Positions 24,830 to 32,205 of a DNA stretch of 64,000 bases are shown in pieces. Position 1 is the first letter of the stretch; each line of letters starts with the position of its first letter. Under the pieces are notes generated by a model. The model was not told the DNA's origin and did no database searches. It saw only the letters and a program-made list of their open reading frames with translations. This DNA is from Acidobacteriota bacterium (GTDB lineage Bacteria > Acidobacteriota > Blastocatellia > Pyrinomonadales > Pyrinomonadaceae): contig JADJWI010000008.1 in assembly GCA_016716435.1 (NCBI GenBank), positions 372,001-436,000 on the forward strand, read 5' to 3'. A program made the position numbers and the translations under genes.

Positions 24830-25783
24830 CTAGCTCGAAAAGCGGCTTCTTTTCCACCACTCGATCGTCGCCCTAAGCCCTTCCTCAAGCCCAACTAGCT
24901 TTTGGTAGCCGAGGCATTCGATCGCCTTGCGATTATCGGCCTGCGAGTGTTTTACGTCACCCTTTCGTCCGGGCCGATAGTCGGGGGCGACACCTTCGCG
25001 GCCCGAGATCTTTTTCATTACCTCGACCAGTTCATTCAGGGAAATACGTTCGCCATTTGCGACGTTCATCACCTCTCCGATGCCTTTGTCGGTGGTTGAA
25101 GCTTTAATGTTCGCGTCGACGACATTGGCGACAAACGTGAAGTCCCGGGTCTGCTCGCCGTCTCCGAAGATGACCGGCGTTCCGCCGCCCATGAACGCGT
25201 CAATGAACCGCGAGATTACCCCGGAATACTCAGACGACGGATTCTGCCGCGGGCCGAAGACATTGAAGTAGCGTAGGGAGACCGTCTCAAGCCCGTAAAC
25301 CTGCGTGAACACCCGGCAATAGTGCTCGCCGGTGAGCTTTGCGGCGGCATAAGGGGACAGCGGGTCGGGCCGCATTGTCTCGACCTTCGGCAAGGTCGGC
25401 TGATCGCCGTAGGCCGAGCTTGAGGCAGCATAAACGACCCGCCGGACGCCTGCGTCGCGAGCGGCGAGCAAGAGGTCGAATGTAGCATCGACGCACGCCT
25501 TGTGCGTCTCAGCCGGGTCGGCGACAGAACGCGGAACGCTGGGAAGAGCCGCCTGATGAAAGACGGTGTCGACGCCGGGAAGGAGTGTGGCGAGCAGTTC
25601 ACGATCAGAAATGTCGCCCTCGACGAACTCAAAGTCACCGGAAATCTCGTCGAGATTTTCACGAAAGCCGGTCGCAAAATTGTCGATCAGCAGCGGCTTC
25701 GCTCCGCGCCGGATCAATTCATCCGCGAGGTTTGATCCGATGAAGCCTGCTCCGCCGGTGACTAGATATCGAGGTTGTCTCAT
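24830..25783 (-). CDS. NAD-dependent nucleotide-sugar epimerase (extended SDR)
   Basis: 317 residues. Extended short-chain dehydrogenase with the Rossmann motif TGGAGFIGSNL at residues 9-19, catalytic Ser in YAASSSAYGDQ, and the YxxxK pair in SPYAAAKLTGEHY. The FNVFGPRQNPSSEYSGVI segment and late RPGRKGDVKHSQAD are typical of UDP-glucose / UDP-GlcNAc 4-epimerases of the WbpP/GalE group. It probably interconverts UDP-hexoses for exopolysaccharide or O-antigen synthesis. It lies 35 bases after a UDP-glucose dehydrogenase gene on the same strand. The exact substrate cannot be fixed from sequence. Confidence 0.88.
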   Translation of the reverse strand: MRQPRYLVTGGAGFIGSNLADELIRRGAKPLLIDNFATGFRENLDEISGDFEFVEGDISDRELLATLLPGVDTVFHQAALPSVPRSVADPAETHKACVDATFDLLLAARDAGVRRVVYAASSSAYGDQPTLPKVETMRPDPLSPYAAAKLTGEHYCRVFTQVYGLETVSLRYFNVFGPRQNPSSEYSGVISRFIDAFMGGGTPVIFGDGEQTRDFTFVANVVDANIKASTTDKGIGEVMNVANGERISLNELVEVMKKISGREGVAPDYRPGRKGDVKHSQADNRKAIECLGYQKLVGLEEGLRATIEWWKRSRFSS

Positions 25784-25818
25784 AATTGTGATATATCCGA
25801 ATGGACGCGAGGCCGAGC

Positions 25819-27117
25819 CTATCGGCCGACCCCGATATATTCGAAACCGAGTTCGCGCATGTCCTCGGGTTCATAGACGTTTCTAAGATCGGCGATCTTA
25901 GGCGAGCGGAGGAGCGACTTCACACGGTCCATATCGAGGGCACGGAACTGGTTCCATTCAGTAACGATCACCATCGCGTCTGCATCTTTGATCGCATCGT
26001 ATTCATCGGCGGCATACTCGATACCATTGATGAAATGCTTTGACTCTTCCATTGCGACGGGGTCGAAAGCACGGACACGAGCTCCGCGTTCGATCAATCC
26101 GTGAAGGATATCGATCGCCGGCGATTCGCGCATGTCATCCGTTTCGGGCTTGAATGAAAGCCCCAAAACTCCGATCTGCTTACCTTTGAGGTCGCCGACC
26201 AGTTTCTCGATCTTTGGGATCATCGCTTGCCGCTGCAGGTCGTTAGCTAAGATCACGGCATCAACGATGCGGGTCTCAACGCCAAACTGGTCCGCAACGG
26301 TCGTTAGTGCCCGCGTGTCCTTGGGGAAGCATGATCCGCCGTAGCCAGGGCCAGGATGCAAGAACTTGCGGCCGATTCGATTGTCCATGCCCATCCCTCG
26401 TGCGACATCGTGAACATCGCAGCCGATCGCGTCGCAGAGATTTGCGATCTCATTGATGAATGTGATCTTCGTCGCAAGAAATGCATTGGCGGCGTATTTG
26501 ATGAGCTCGGCGGCCTCGAGAGACGTTATCACGATCGGCGTTTCAATGAGGAAAAGCGGCCTGTAGAGGTCCTTCATCACCTCGATCGCACGCGGCTGAT
26601 TGCTGCCGATGACGACGCGGTCCGGCCGCATAAAGTCCTCGATCGCGGCCCCCTCACGCAAAAATTCCGGGTTGGAAGCAACACCAAATTCGATCCCGCT
26701 TTCAACATTCTCCGAGACAAACTGCCGAAGCCATTCGCCGGTACCGACCGGAACGGTCGATTTGGTCACAAGGACCTTGTAACCGTTCATCGCCTTTGCG
26801 ACGTCAAGAGCTGCCTGCTGGTAGTAGCTCATATCCGGCGAACCATCTTCTTTCGGAGGAGTTCCAACGGCAAGAAAAACAACCTCGGCTCCCGCGACAC
26901 CCGACACGAGGTCGGTAGTAAAATGAAGTCGGCCTGCTTTGACGTTCTTTTCAACCAAACTATCAAGCCCCGGTTCGTAGATCGGTATAACGCCTTTCTT
27001 CAGCTTCTCGATCTTGGTGACGTCGACATCGACACACGTGACATCAACTCCAAACTCAGCAAAGCACGCCCCCGAAACCAAACCAACATAACCTGTTCCA
27101 ATAACTGCGATATGCAT
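25819..27117 (-). CDS. ugd: UDP-glucose 6-dehydrogenase
   Basis: 432 residues from the ATG at 27117 (MHIAVIGTGYVGLVSGACFAEFG). Oxidises UDP-glucose twice to UDP-glucuronate with NAD. The NAD fold is N-terminal; the catalytic Cys lies in GPGYGGSCFPKDTRAL and the substrate-binding Lys in the AELIKYAANAFLATKITFINEIA helix. The C-terminal NAD/UGP domain has GLSFKPETDDMRESPAI. The length matches single-domain bacterial enzymes. With the epimerase downstream it supplies acidic sugar precursors for surface polysaccharide. Confidence 0.93.
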   Translation of the reverse strand: MHIAVIGTGYVGLVSGACFAEFGVDVTCVDVDVTKIEKLKKGVIPIYEPGLDSLVEKNVKAGRLHFTTDLVSGVAGAEVVFLAVGTPPKEDGSPDMSYYQQAALDVAKAMNGYKVLVTKSTVPVGTGEWLRQFVSENVESGIEFGVASNPEFLREGAAIEDFMRPDRVVIGSNQPRAIEVMKDLYRPLFLIETPIVITSLEAAELIKYAANAFLATKITFINEIANLCDAIGCDVHDVARGMGMDNRIGRKFLHPGPGYGGSCFPKDTRALTTVADQFGVETRIVDAVILANDLQRQAMIPKIEKLVGDLKGKQIGVLGLSFKPETDDMRESPAIDILHGLIERGARVRAFDPVAMEESKHFINGIEYAADEYDAIKDADAMVIVTEWNQFRALDMDRVKSLLRSPKIADLRNVYEPEDMRELGFEYIGVGR

Positions 27118-27172
27118 AAATTTATATGTAAACGAAACTTTGATTTTACGAAAAATGCGGCAGACAAACAAA

Positions 27173-27208
27173 GAAGTGCGGGTCATATTTTCACATGACC
27201 CGCACTTC
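27173..27208 (-). terminator. Intrinsic terminator after the FecR-like gene
   Basis: A 14-bp perfect stem, GAAGTGCGGGTCAT paired with ATGACCCGCACTTC, around an 8-base loop. On the minus strand it follows the stop at 27235 and precedes a T-rich run. Confidence 0.85.
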
Positions 27209-27234
27209 AAAAAAGAATACTGAATATTTAGCGA

Positions 27235-27942
27235 CTATCTGGTCGGGCTGACCACGATCGTTCCGCCACCAATTGTCGTATCCGTCTTACGTGTTCCGAT
27301 GAGGATCGCAGCACCTGCAGCTCCAGCACCGAGAAGGATAAGCCACGGCAATCCGGCAAAGCGTAGCGGCGGAGCCGAACCCGGACGCAGACAAGGCTCG
27401 CAGCCAGTCTGCGCCATGTTGCCAGCGGTCGCCGATGAGCCAGCGGCGATCTGACGATCAGAGCTTCCTTCACGAACCGTTACGAGACCCGAAGTTGCGT
27501 CCACGTGGGTATGGGAACACTCGATCTCAACAAGGAAGTTGTTCGCCTGGCCGGCGTCTGCGATCAATGTCGCATCCTTTGTCGTTACGGTTGTAGCAAC
27601 ACCTGCCGCGTTAGCGACTCGGAGTTTACCCGCCGTTGCGATCACAACAATGCCATTGGGCGTAAAGTTGAGTGTGGCGTTCGTGTTCTCAAGCAACTCG
27701 ACACGACCAGTTTTCCCAAGGTTAACGGTCGCAGAGGAACCGGCACCTGTAATTACCGAGCTGCCGGAAACGATGGTCGTATTGGAAACGGCCGACTGAC
27801 CGTTAACGGTCACCTGACCAGTTACGGTGATTTCTCCGGTTACGTCCCCCGGAACGGCCAAAGCGACCATTGAATAAACCGTCAAAACGGCTACCGCGTT
27901 CATAGCGGTTACAAATTTACGAAGAATGTTCTTGCCGAGCAT
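27235..27942 (-). CDS. Exported FecR-like protein, paralogue 2
   Basis: 235 residues from the ATG at 27942; AGGAGG lies 11 bases upstream. The N-terminus is a basic, hydrophobic export signal ending TVYSMVALA. The body resembles a FecR-type beta-helix domain (VNLGKTGRVELLENTNATLNF, VVIATAGKLRVANAAGVATTV). Near the C-terminus a second hydrophobic helix (LPWLILLGAGAAGAAILIG) is followed by the tail GGGTIVVSPTR. Cysteines in ECSHTH and GCEPC are unusual for the family. The gene upstream shares the TYSMVALA signal and the VVSPT tail, so this is a tandem duplication. Function unknown. Confidence 0.7.
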   Translation of the reverse strand: MLGKNILRKFVTAMNAVAVLTVYSMVALAVPGDVTGEITVTGQVTVNGQSAVSNTTIVSGSSVITGAGSSATVNLGKTGRVELLENTNATLNFTPNGIVVIATAGKLRVANAAGVATTVTTKDATLIADAGQANNFLVEIECSHTHVDATSGLVTVREGSSDRQIAAGSSATAGNMAQTGCEPCLRPGSAPPLRFAGLPWLILLGAGAAGAAILIGTRKTDTTIGGGTIVVSPTR

Positions 27943-28013
27943 TTGAATGTCTTCCTCCTGTACAATCCCCTGAAAACAAAATAACAATACCTTATCGGTA
28001 AAAATTTAACGAC

Positions 28014-28601
28014 CTATTGGGTCGGGCTGACAACGGTGGTGTTGCCACCGAGACGAACTTTGTTCGTGTCGTAAGTTGCGCCGATAATCATACCAGCCGC
28101 AGCACCGCCAAACACGAGAGCCCAAAGCCACCAAGCGGAACCGCCACCTTTATCATCATCGTCATCCTGACGACCCGCTGCTGCGGTTTCACCTGCAGGT
28201 ACCGTCTTTGCAGAACCATCAGGCATTGCAAAAGCGACACCAGTTTCAGACGCAAGTACCTTCACAGATCCGCCAGCTAGGTTTGCGGCCACATTGCGGC
28301 CATCGAAACTGATCGTAACCGATGTGCCCGGCTCGACGCGAATTGCTCCCGTCTTTCCAAACGAGATGGTTGCGGACGTATTTTCCGGCGTCGTTACAAT
28401 GGCCGGAAAGAAAACCGAGCGGCTCGACTTGACCGCTTCACCATTGATGGAAACAAAAGAATCCGTTCCGGCTGTGCCAGTAACGGTGAGTTCTCCGGAT
28501 GCTGCCGGCGTATTCGCCAACGCAACCATTGAGTAGGTAAGAAATACCGCAGTCGTCAAGAAAACGGATAGCGACTTCTTAAGCAAAGGTTTCACGGTCA
28601 T
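28014..28601 (-). CDS. Exported FecR-like protein, paralogue 1
   Basis: 195 residues. Export signal (LKKSLSVFLTTAVFLTYSMVALA), then a FecR-like domain with SFGKTGAIRVEPGTSVTISFDGRNVAANLAGGSVKVLASE. An acidic DDDDDK stretch and a single membrane helix (WWLWALVFGGAAAGMIIG) follow, and the tail GGNTTVVSPTQ. The arrangement, signal plus FecR-like beta domain plus C-terminal helix plus short exposed tail, is shared with the next gene. No sigma factor or receptor is adjacent, so a classical FecR role is unlikely. Confidence 0.7.
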   Translation of the reverse strand: MTVKPLLKKSLSVFLTTAVFLTYSMVALANTPAASGELTVTGTAGTDSFVSINGEAVKSSRSVFFPAIVTTPENTSATISFGKTGAIRVEPGTSVTISFDGRNVAANLAGGSVKVLASETGVAFAMPDGSAKTVPAGETAAAGRQDDDDDKGGGSAWWLWALVFGGAAAGMIIGATYDTNKVRLGGNTTVVSPTQ

Positions 28602-28796
28602 ATATGTTCCTCAGATTTGATCCCGAAATTGCAAAGTTTAATTAGAACTTCAATAGAAATTCAAGCCTTTCAATGTTTTACACGAAACCCCTGTCGGTGT
28701 CAACATTTGCACTGCCAAAGATTTAGGGGTCCCTCGCCCTTTTCGGCTACACCCAAAAACAAAACGCAAAGACTAAATTTCTGAACTTACGAGCTT

Positions 28797-29057
28797 TTAT
28801 ACCACAGGAAAGCTGAATCGCAAAGCAATATTGCTCGACCTCTCGCTTATTTTGCGTTTTGATGCCCACTCGAATTTGGCATATAAGGCCGCAAATCGGT
28901 CATCTTTTTTGTTCGAGGTGGACTCGTTTCCGCGATCGCTTACCCTAGCGCCCCATATCCCGGCTTGAAGCGTGCTTTTACCCCCAACCTGCAAAGACCC
29001 GCCAGGAACCAATTCCGCGGAGGTCGCAACAAATTGATTTCCGAATATAAGTTTGCT
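28797..29057 (-). pseudogene. C-terminal remnant of an outer-membrane beta-barrel-like protein
   Basis: An 86-codon open frame with no ATG, closed upstream by TAA at 29058. The peptide has alternating strands (SLQVGGKSTLQAGIWGARVS, FAALYAKFEWAS, SNIALRFSFPVV) like the last strands of a porin-type barrel. Its 5' end abuts the promoter region of the xylose-binding gene. It is probably a truncated relic; a genuine small protein starting at TTG 29012 is the alternative. The gap 28602-28796 is AT-rich and shows nothing else recognisable. Confidence 0.35.
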
Positions 29058-29074
29058 TTAATCGGTGAAGTTTT

Positions 29075-30139
29075 ATGAGAACTGAAAAGTCAATAACCGT
29101 GTGGTGGGCCGTCGCTATCATCGTCGCGTCGGTCTTTTTGATCTCGTGCGGCGAGCCGCAAACCGGGGAACCGGGAAAGATCAAGATAGGATTCGCCATG
29201 GACACGCTCCGCGAAGAGCGATGGCAGCGAGATAATGAGGCTTTCAAGGCTCATTGCCAGAAGATGAACGTCGAGTGCATCATCACCGTGGCCGATAACA
29301 GAGCTGAAAAGCAGGCTAATGACGTCGAGAACCTCTTGACCCAGGGTGTTGACGTTCTAGTCATCGCTCCGAGCAATGCAAAGCAGGCTGCATCGATGGT
29401 CGAGAAGGCAAAGGCTCAGAATGTTCCGGTGATCAGCTACGATCGCCTGATCGATTCTGACAAAATTGACCTATATATATCGCACCAGGTTCCGGTGATT
29501 GGTAAGAAGATCGCGGAGTATGCTGTCGCCGCCGTGCCGAAAGGCAACTATTTGATGGTATACGGTTCCTCGACCGACAACAACGCGTCAATAATGAAGA
29601 AAGAGCAGATGGCGGTCATTCAGCCATTTGTTGACCGCGGCGATGTTAAGATCGTGGCCGAGCAATTCATCGAAGGTTGGGATCCGGAACTAGCCCTTAA
29701 TTTCGTTGAGAATGCTCTGACGCAAAATAACGACAATATTCAAGCGATCGTTGTCTCAAACGACGGCATGGCTGGCGGGGCAGTCAACGCACTGGCGAAG
29801 AAAGGGCTTGCTGGCAAGATCCTGGTAACCGGACAGGATGCCCAACTTGATGCACTCCAGCGGATCGCCGAAGGGCGGCAGTCGATGACCGTTTACAAGC
29901 CGATCATTCCGCTCGCGAGCGGGGCGGTGGAAGCGGCGATAAAACTGGCGAAGGGAGAGAAGATCGAAACCTCGCCCTTTAGAAATGATGCGATCGGCAA
30001 GGAAATACCGGCAATTTTGCTGGATGTCTTTTCGGTTGATAAGAACAATTTAATGGATACCGTTATTAAGGACGGTTATTCGAATTTTGAGGACGTTTAC
30101 CGGAACGTCCCTGAGGCTGACCGCCAGAAAAGGCCTTAG
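29075..30139 (+). CDS. Xylose-type ABC transporter substrate-binding lipoprotein (XylF-like)
   Basis: 354 residues. The signal sequence ends in a lipobox (VFLISCGEP), so the mature protein is lipidated at Cys. The fold is a type I periplasmic binding protein: KIGFAMDTLREERWQRDNEAF, VDVLVIAPSNAKQAASMVEKAKAQNVPVISYDRLI and VTGQDAQLDALQRIAEGRQSMTVYKP are XylF-like signatures. It should bind a pentose, probably D-xylose. No permease or ATPase gene is adjacent. A ROK sugar kinase follows 24 bases later, which suggests that the pair is co-expressed. Confidence 0.85.
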   Translation: MRTEKSITVWWAVAIIVASVFLISCGEPQTGEPGKIKIGFAMDTLREERWQRDNEAFKAHCQKMNVECIITVADNRAEKQANDVENLLTQGVDVLVIAPSNAKQAASMVEKAKAQNVPVISYDRLIDSDKIDLYISHQVPVIGKKIAEYAVAAVPKGNYLMVYGSSTDNNASIMKKEQMAVIQPFVDRGDVKIVAEQFIEGWDPELALNFVENALTQNNDNIQAIVVSNDGMAGGAVNALAKKGLAGKILVTGQDAQLDALQRIAEGRQSMTVYKPIIPLASGAVEAAIKLAKGEKIETSPFRNDAIGKEIPAILLDVFSVDKNNLMDTVIKDGYSNFEDVYRNVPEADRQKRP

Positions 30140-30163
30140 AGGTTTAACCTCCTATATTACCCA

Positions 30164-31126
30164 ATGGATAAGATGGTTCTCGCCGCCGATCTCGGCGGTA
30201 CAAATCTCCGAATGGCCGTTATAGGCGAGAATGGCGAGACAAAATATCGTTCGCGGAGCAGCACTCCGACCACGCGCCGAAGGGATGACGTCGTCGAGCT
30301 CCTGATAGATTCAGCTCGAGAGTGTATAAAAGCGAGTAAGCCGCTCGGGGACATATCGGCTTTTGGCATTGCTGCTCCGGCGGTTTTGGATCACGATGCG
30401 GGAAAAATACTTATTGCGCCGAATTTGCCCGAATTGAATGACTTTCCGCTTGCGGCAACGATCGCTGATGCGTTGAACATCGAGGTCTTTCTTGAAAACG
30501 ACGCCAACGCTGCGGCGATCGGCGAAAACTGGCTAGGTGCTTCGAACGGCTTCAGCAGTTCGATCTGCGTGACGCTCGGTACCGGCGTCGGAGGTGGTGT
30601 GATCATCGACGGGAAGCCGCTGCGGGGAATTGACGGAACAGCGGGGGAGATCGGGCATATATGTGTCGAACCGTTCGGACACCCGTGCGGATGCGGGAGT
30701 GTTGGGTGTCTCGAGCAGTATTCCTCAGCGACTGCCGTAGTTCGAATGGCCGGGGAGCTTGCGAGTCAGTTTCCAGAGTCAAAAATAGCATCGCCAATAG
30801 ACCGAAGTTCACTCGATGTTTATAATGCGGCTGTTTTAGGTGACCCATTGGCGATCGAAGTTTTCCGCAGGTTTGGCTTCTATCTTGGCGTAGCCTTGGG
30901 CGGGTTGATAAATGTTCTTAATCCGGAGGTCATCGTAGTCGGTGGCGGAGTTTCGGACAGTTGGGAAGTTTTTATCGAGCCATTGAGAAGCGAGATTCAA
31001 AAAAGGGCATTCAAACGACCGGCAGACCGTGTTAGTATTGTGAAGGCTAAACTTGGCGACGATGCGGGGATACTCGGCGTGGCGAAACTGGCCTTCAGCT
31101 CATCAAATATCGGCCTTGTAGTTTAG
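30164..31126 (+). CDS. ROK-family sugar kinase (glucokinase-like)
   Basis: 320 residues. The N-terminal phosphate loop is AADLGGTNLRMAVI. The catalytic Asp is in VFLENDANAAAIGENWLG; the ATP-site GTGVGGGVIIDG and the EIGHICVEPFGHPCGCGSVGCLEQ zinc motif (CxCGxxGCxE) are intact. These features fit a sugar kinase rather than a repressor: there is no N-terminal helix-turn-helix. It probably phosphorylates glucose or a related hexose imported from outside. Followed 14 bases later by a small unknown gene. Confidence 0.9.
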   Translation: MDKMVLAADLGGTNLRMAVIGENGETKYRSRSSTPTTRRRDDVVELLIDSARECIKASKPLGDISAFGIAAPAVLDHDAGKILIAPNLPELNDFPLAATIADALNIEVFLENDANAAAIGENWLGASNGFSSSICVTLGTGVGGGVIIDGKPLRGIDGTAGEIGHICVEPFGHPCGCGSVGCLEQYSSATAVVRMAGELASQFPESKIASPIDRSSLDVYNAAVLGDPLAIEVFRRFGFYLGVALGGLINVLNPEVIVVGGGVSDSWEVFIEPLRSEIQKRAFKRPADRVSIVKAKLGDDAGILGVAKLAFSSSNIGLVV

Positions 31127-31140
31127 TCCGCACAAACTCT

Positions 31141-31548
31141 ATGGATGCGTATCATAAGGTTCTGGTGAAGATCTACGAACTCACCGATGGAAAGGATAAC
31201 GTTGATGTCGATTTTGCCGACCTTCTTAAGAAGGAAGGTTTTTTTCCGAGCATTGAGGACATCAAAAGCTATCTTTCATCGGAAAGTTGGATCACAGAGA
31301 CGAAACGCGTGAACGTTGTAAGGATCACGCACTGGGGAGTTGCTGAGGCAAAACGGTCGCTCTCATCGGGTCCTGATCCGAAAACCGCGATAGAAAAGGA
31401 TTCGCGTGCACTCATTAATAGCGCAAAAGACCTCGCCCTGATGGCCGAGGAGCTCAGCGGGGCTCCATCAAAAGACAAAGTGAAGGCCATCGAATCCAAA
31501 CTCGAAGCTGTCCGTGATCTGGTCAACAAAGTCAAGGCTAATTTGTAG
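31141..31548 (+). CDS. Small unknown protein, helix-rich
   Basis: 135 residues. The first 75 (MDAYHKVLVKIYELTDGKDN through VRITHWGVAEAKR) look like a winged-helix-type domain by strand/helix pattern. The last 60 are an amphipathic helix pair (LINSAKDLALMAEELSG and KVKAIESKLEAVRDLVNKVK), probably a coiled coil for dimerisation. No family is recognised. It follows the ROK kinase closely and ends just before the promoter of the rimP operon. Confidence 0.6.
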   Translation: MDAYHKVLVKIYELTDGKDNVDVDFADLLKKEGFFPSIEDIKSYLSSESWITETKRVNVVRITHWGVAEAKRSLSSGPDPKTAIEKDSRALINSAKDLALMAEELSGAPSKDKVKAIESKLEAVRDLVNKVKANL

Positions 31549-31557
31549 GGAATTTAT

Positions 31558-31587
31558 TTGCCTTTTGGCGCCGAGTTGAAGTAAACT
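31558..31587 (+). promoter_or_regulatory. Candidate sigma-70 promoter of the rimP-nusA-infB operon
   Basis: TTGCCT (31558-31563), an 18-base spacer, then TAAACT (31582-31587). The predicted start near 31594 gives a leader of about 65 bases that contains the hairpin at 31618-31638. Confidence 0.4.
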
Positions 31588-31617
31588 ACTCGCTTGCTTG
31601 CGAGAGTGAACCGTTGA

Positions 31618-31638
31618 AAGTGGGTTTCGCACCCACTT
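31618..31638 (+). terminator. Leader attenuator upstream of rimP
   Basis: AAGTGGGT and ACCCACTT form an 8-bp stem around TTCGC, followed directly by a T-rich run, so it reads as an intrinsic terminator placed 21 bases before the rimP start. The position and GTGGG/CCCAC core are like the rimP-leader RNA described in other bacteria, where it is thought to attenuate the nusA operon. A smaller stem (CTCGC/GCGAG, 31589-31604) precedes it. Confidence 0.65.
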
Positions 31639-31659
31639 TTTCTTTTTCGGTCGAGCGAT

Positions 31660-32145
31660 ATGGATCGTGAATTTGTTGGTAAGAAGATCTCTGAAATTGC
31701 ATCGAGCGTTTCGACGCGTCTTGGGCTGGAGTTTGTTCACAGCGAACTTGCCGGAACGAAGCGAAATGCGACCGTTCGCGTATTCGTAGATAAGGAAGGC
31801 GGACTGAGCATTGACGATTGTGCGGATGCCTCCAGAGCGATCGAGGCAGAAATGGACGCACTCGATCTTATACCTGATGCCTATGTCCTTGAGGTCTCTT
31901 CGCCGGGGCTCGAAAGAGAGCTTTATTCGATCGCTGATTTTCGGAAGTTTGCCGGCAAGGCGGCAAGGATCAAGCTTAGCCGCGAAATGAACGGATCAAA
32001 GTCGCTGAAAGGAAAGATCGGGACGATCAACGGCAGTGAGATCACTTTTGTTGACGATCGACTCGGGGAGATTACGATCGATTACGAACTGGTCCGGAAA
32101 GCGAATCTGGTTTTTGATATTAATGAGGATCTGAGGAAGAAGTAG
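31660..32145 (+). CDS. rimP: Ribosome maturation factor RimP
   Basis: 161 residues. Needed for assembly of the 30S subunit. The N-terminal domain has GLEFVHSELAGTKRNATVRVFVDKEGGLSIDDCADASRAI and the YVLEVSSPGLERELYS motif typical of the family. The C-terminal Sm-like domain (KAARIKLSREMNGSKSLKGKIGTI) is followed by the DYELVRKANLVFD end. First gene of the conserved rimP-nusA-infB-rbfA order. Confidence 0.95.
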   Translation: MDREFVGKKISEIASSVSTRLGLEFVHSELAGTKRNATVRVFVDKEGGLSIDDCADASRAIEAEMDALDLIPDAYVLEVSSPGLERELYSIADFRKFAGKAARIKLSREMNGSKSLKGKIGTINGSEITFVDDRLGEITIDYELVRKANLVFDINEDLRKK

Positions 32146-32205
32146 GCGTGGCGAATGCGAACGCAATTCTAGTTGGGCCGAGATAAAAGGGGCCGAAATT
32201 CGAGT

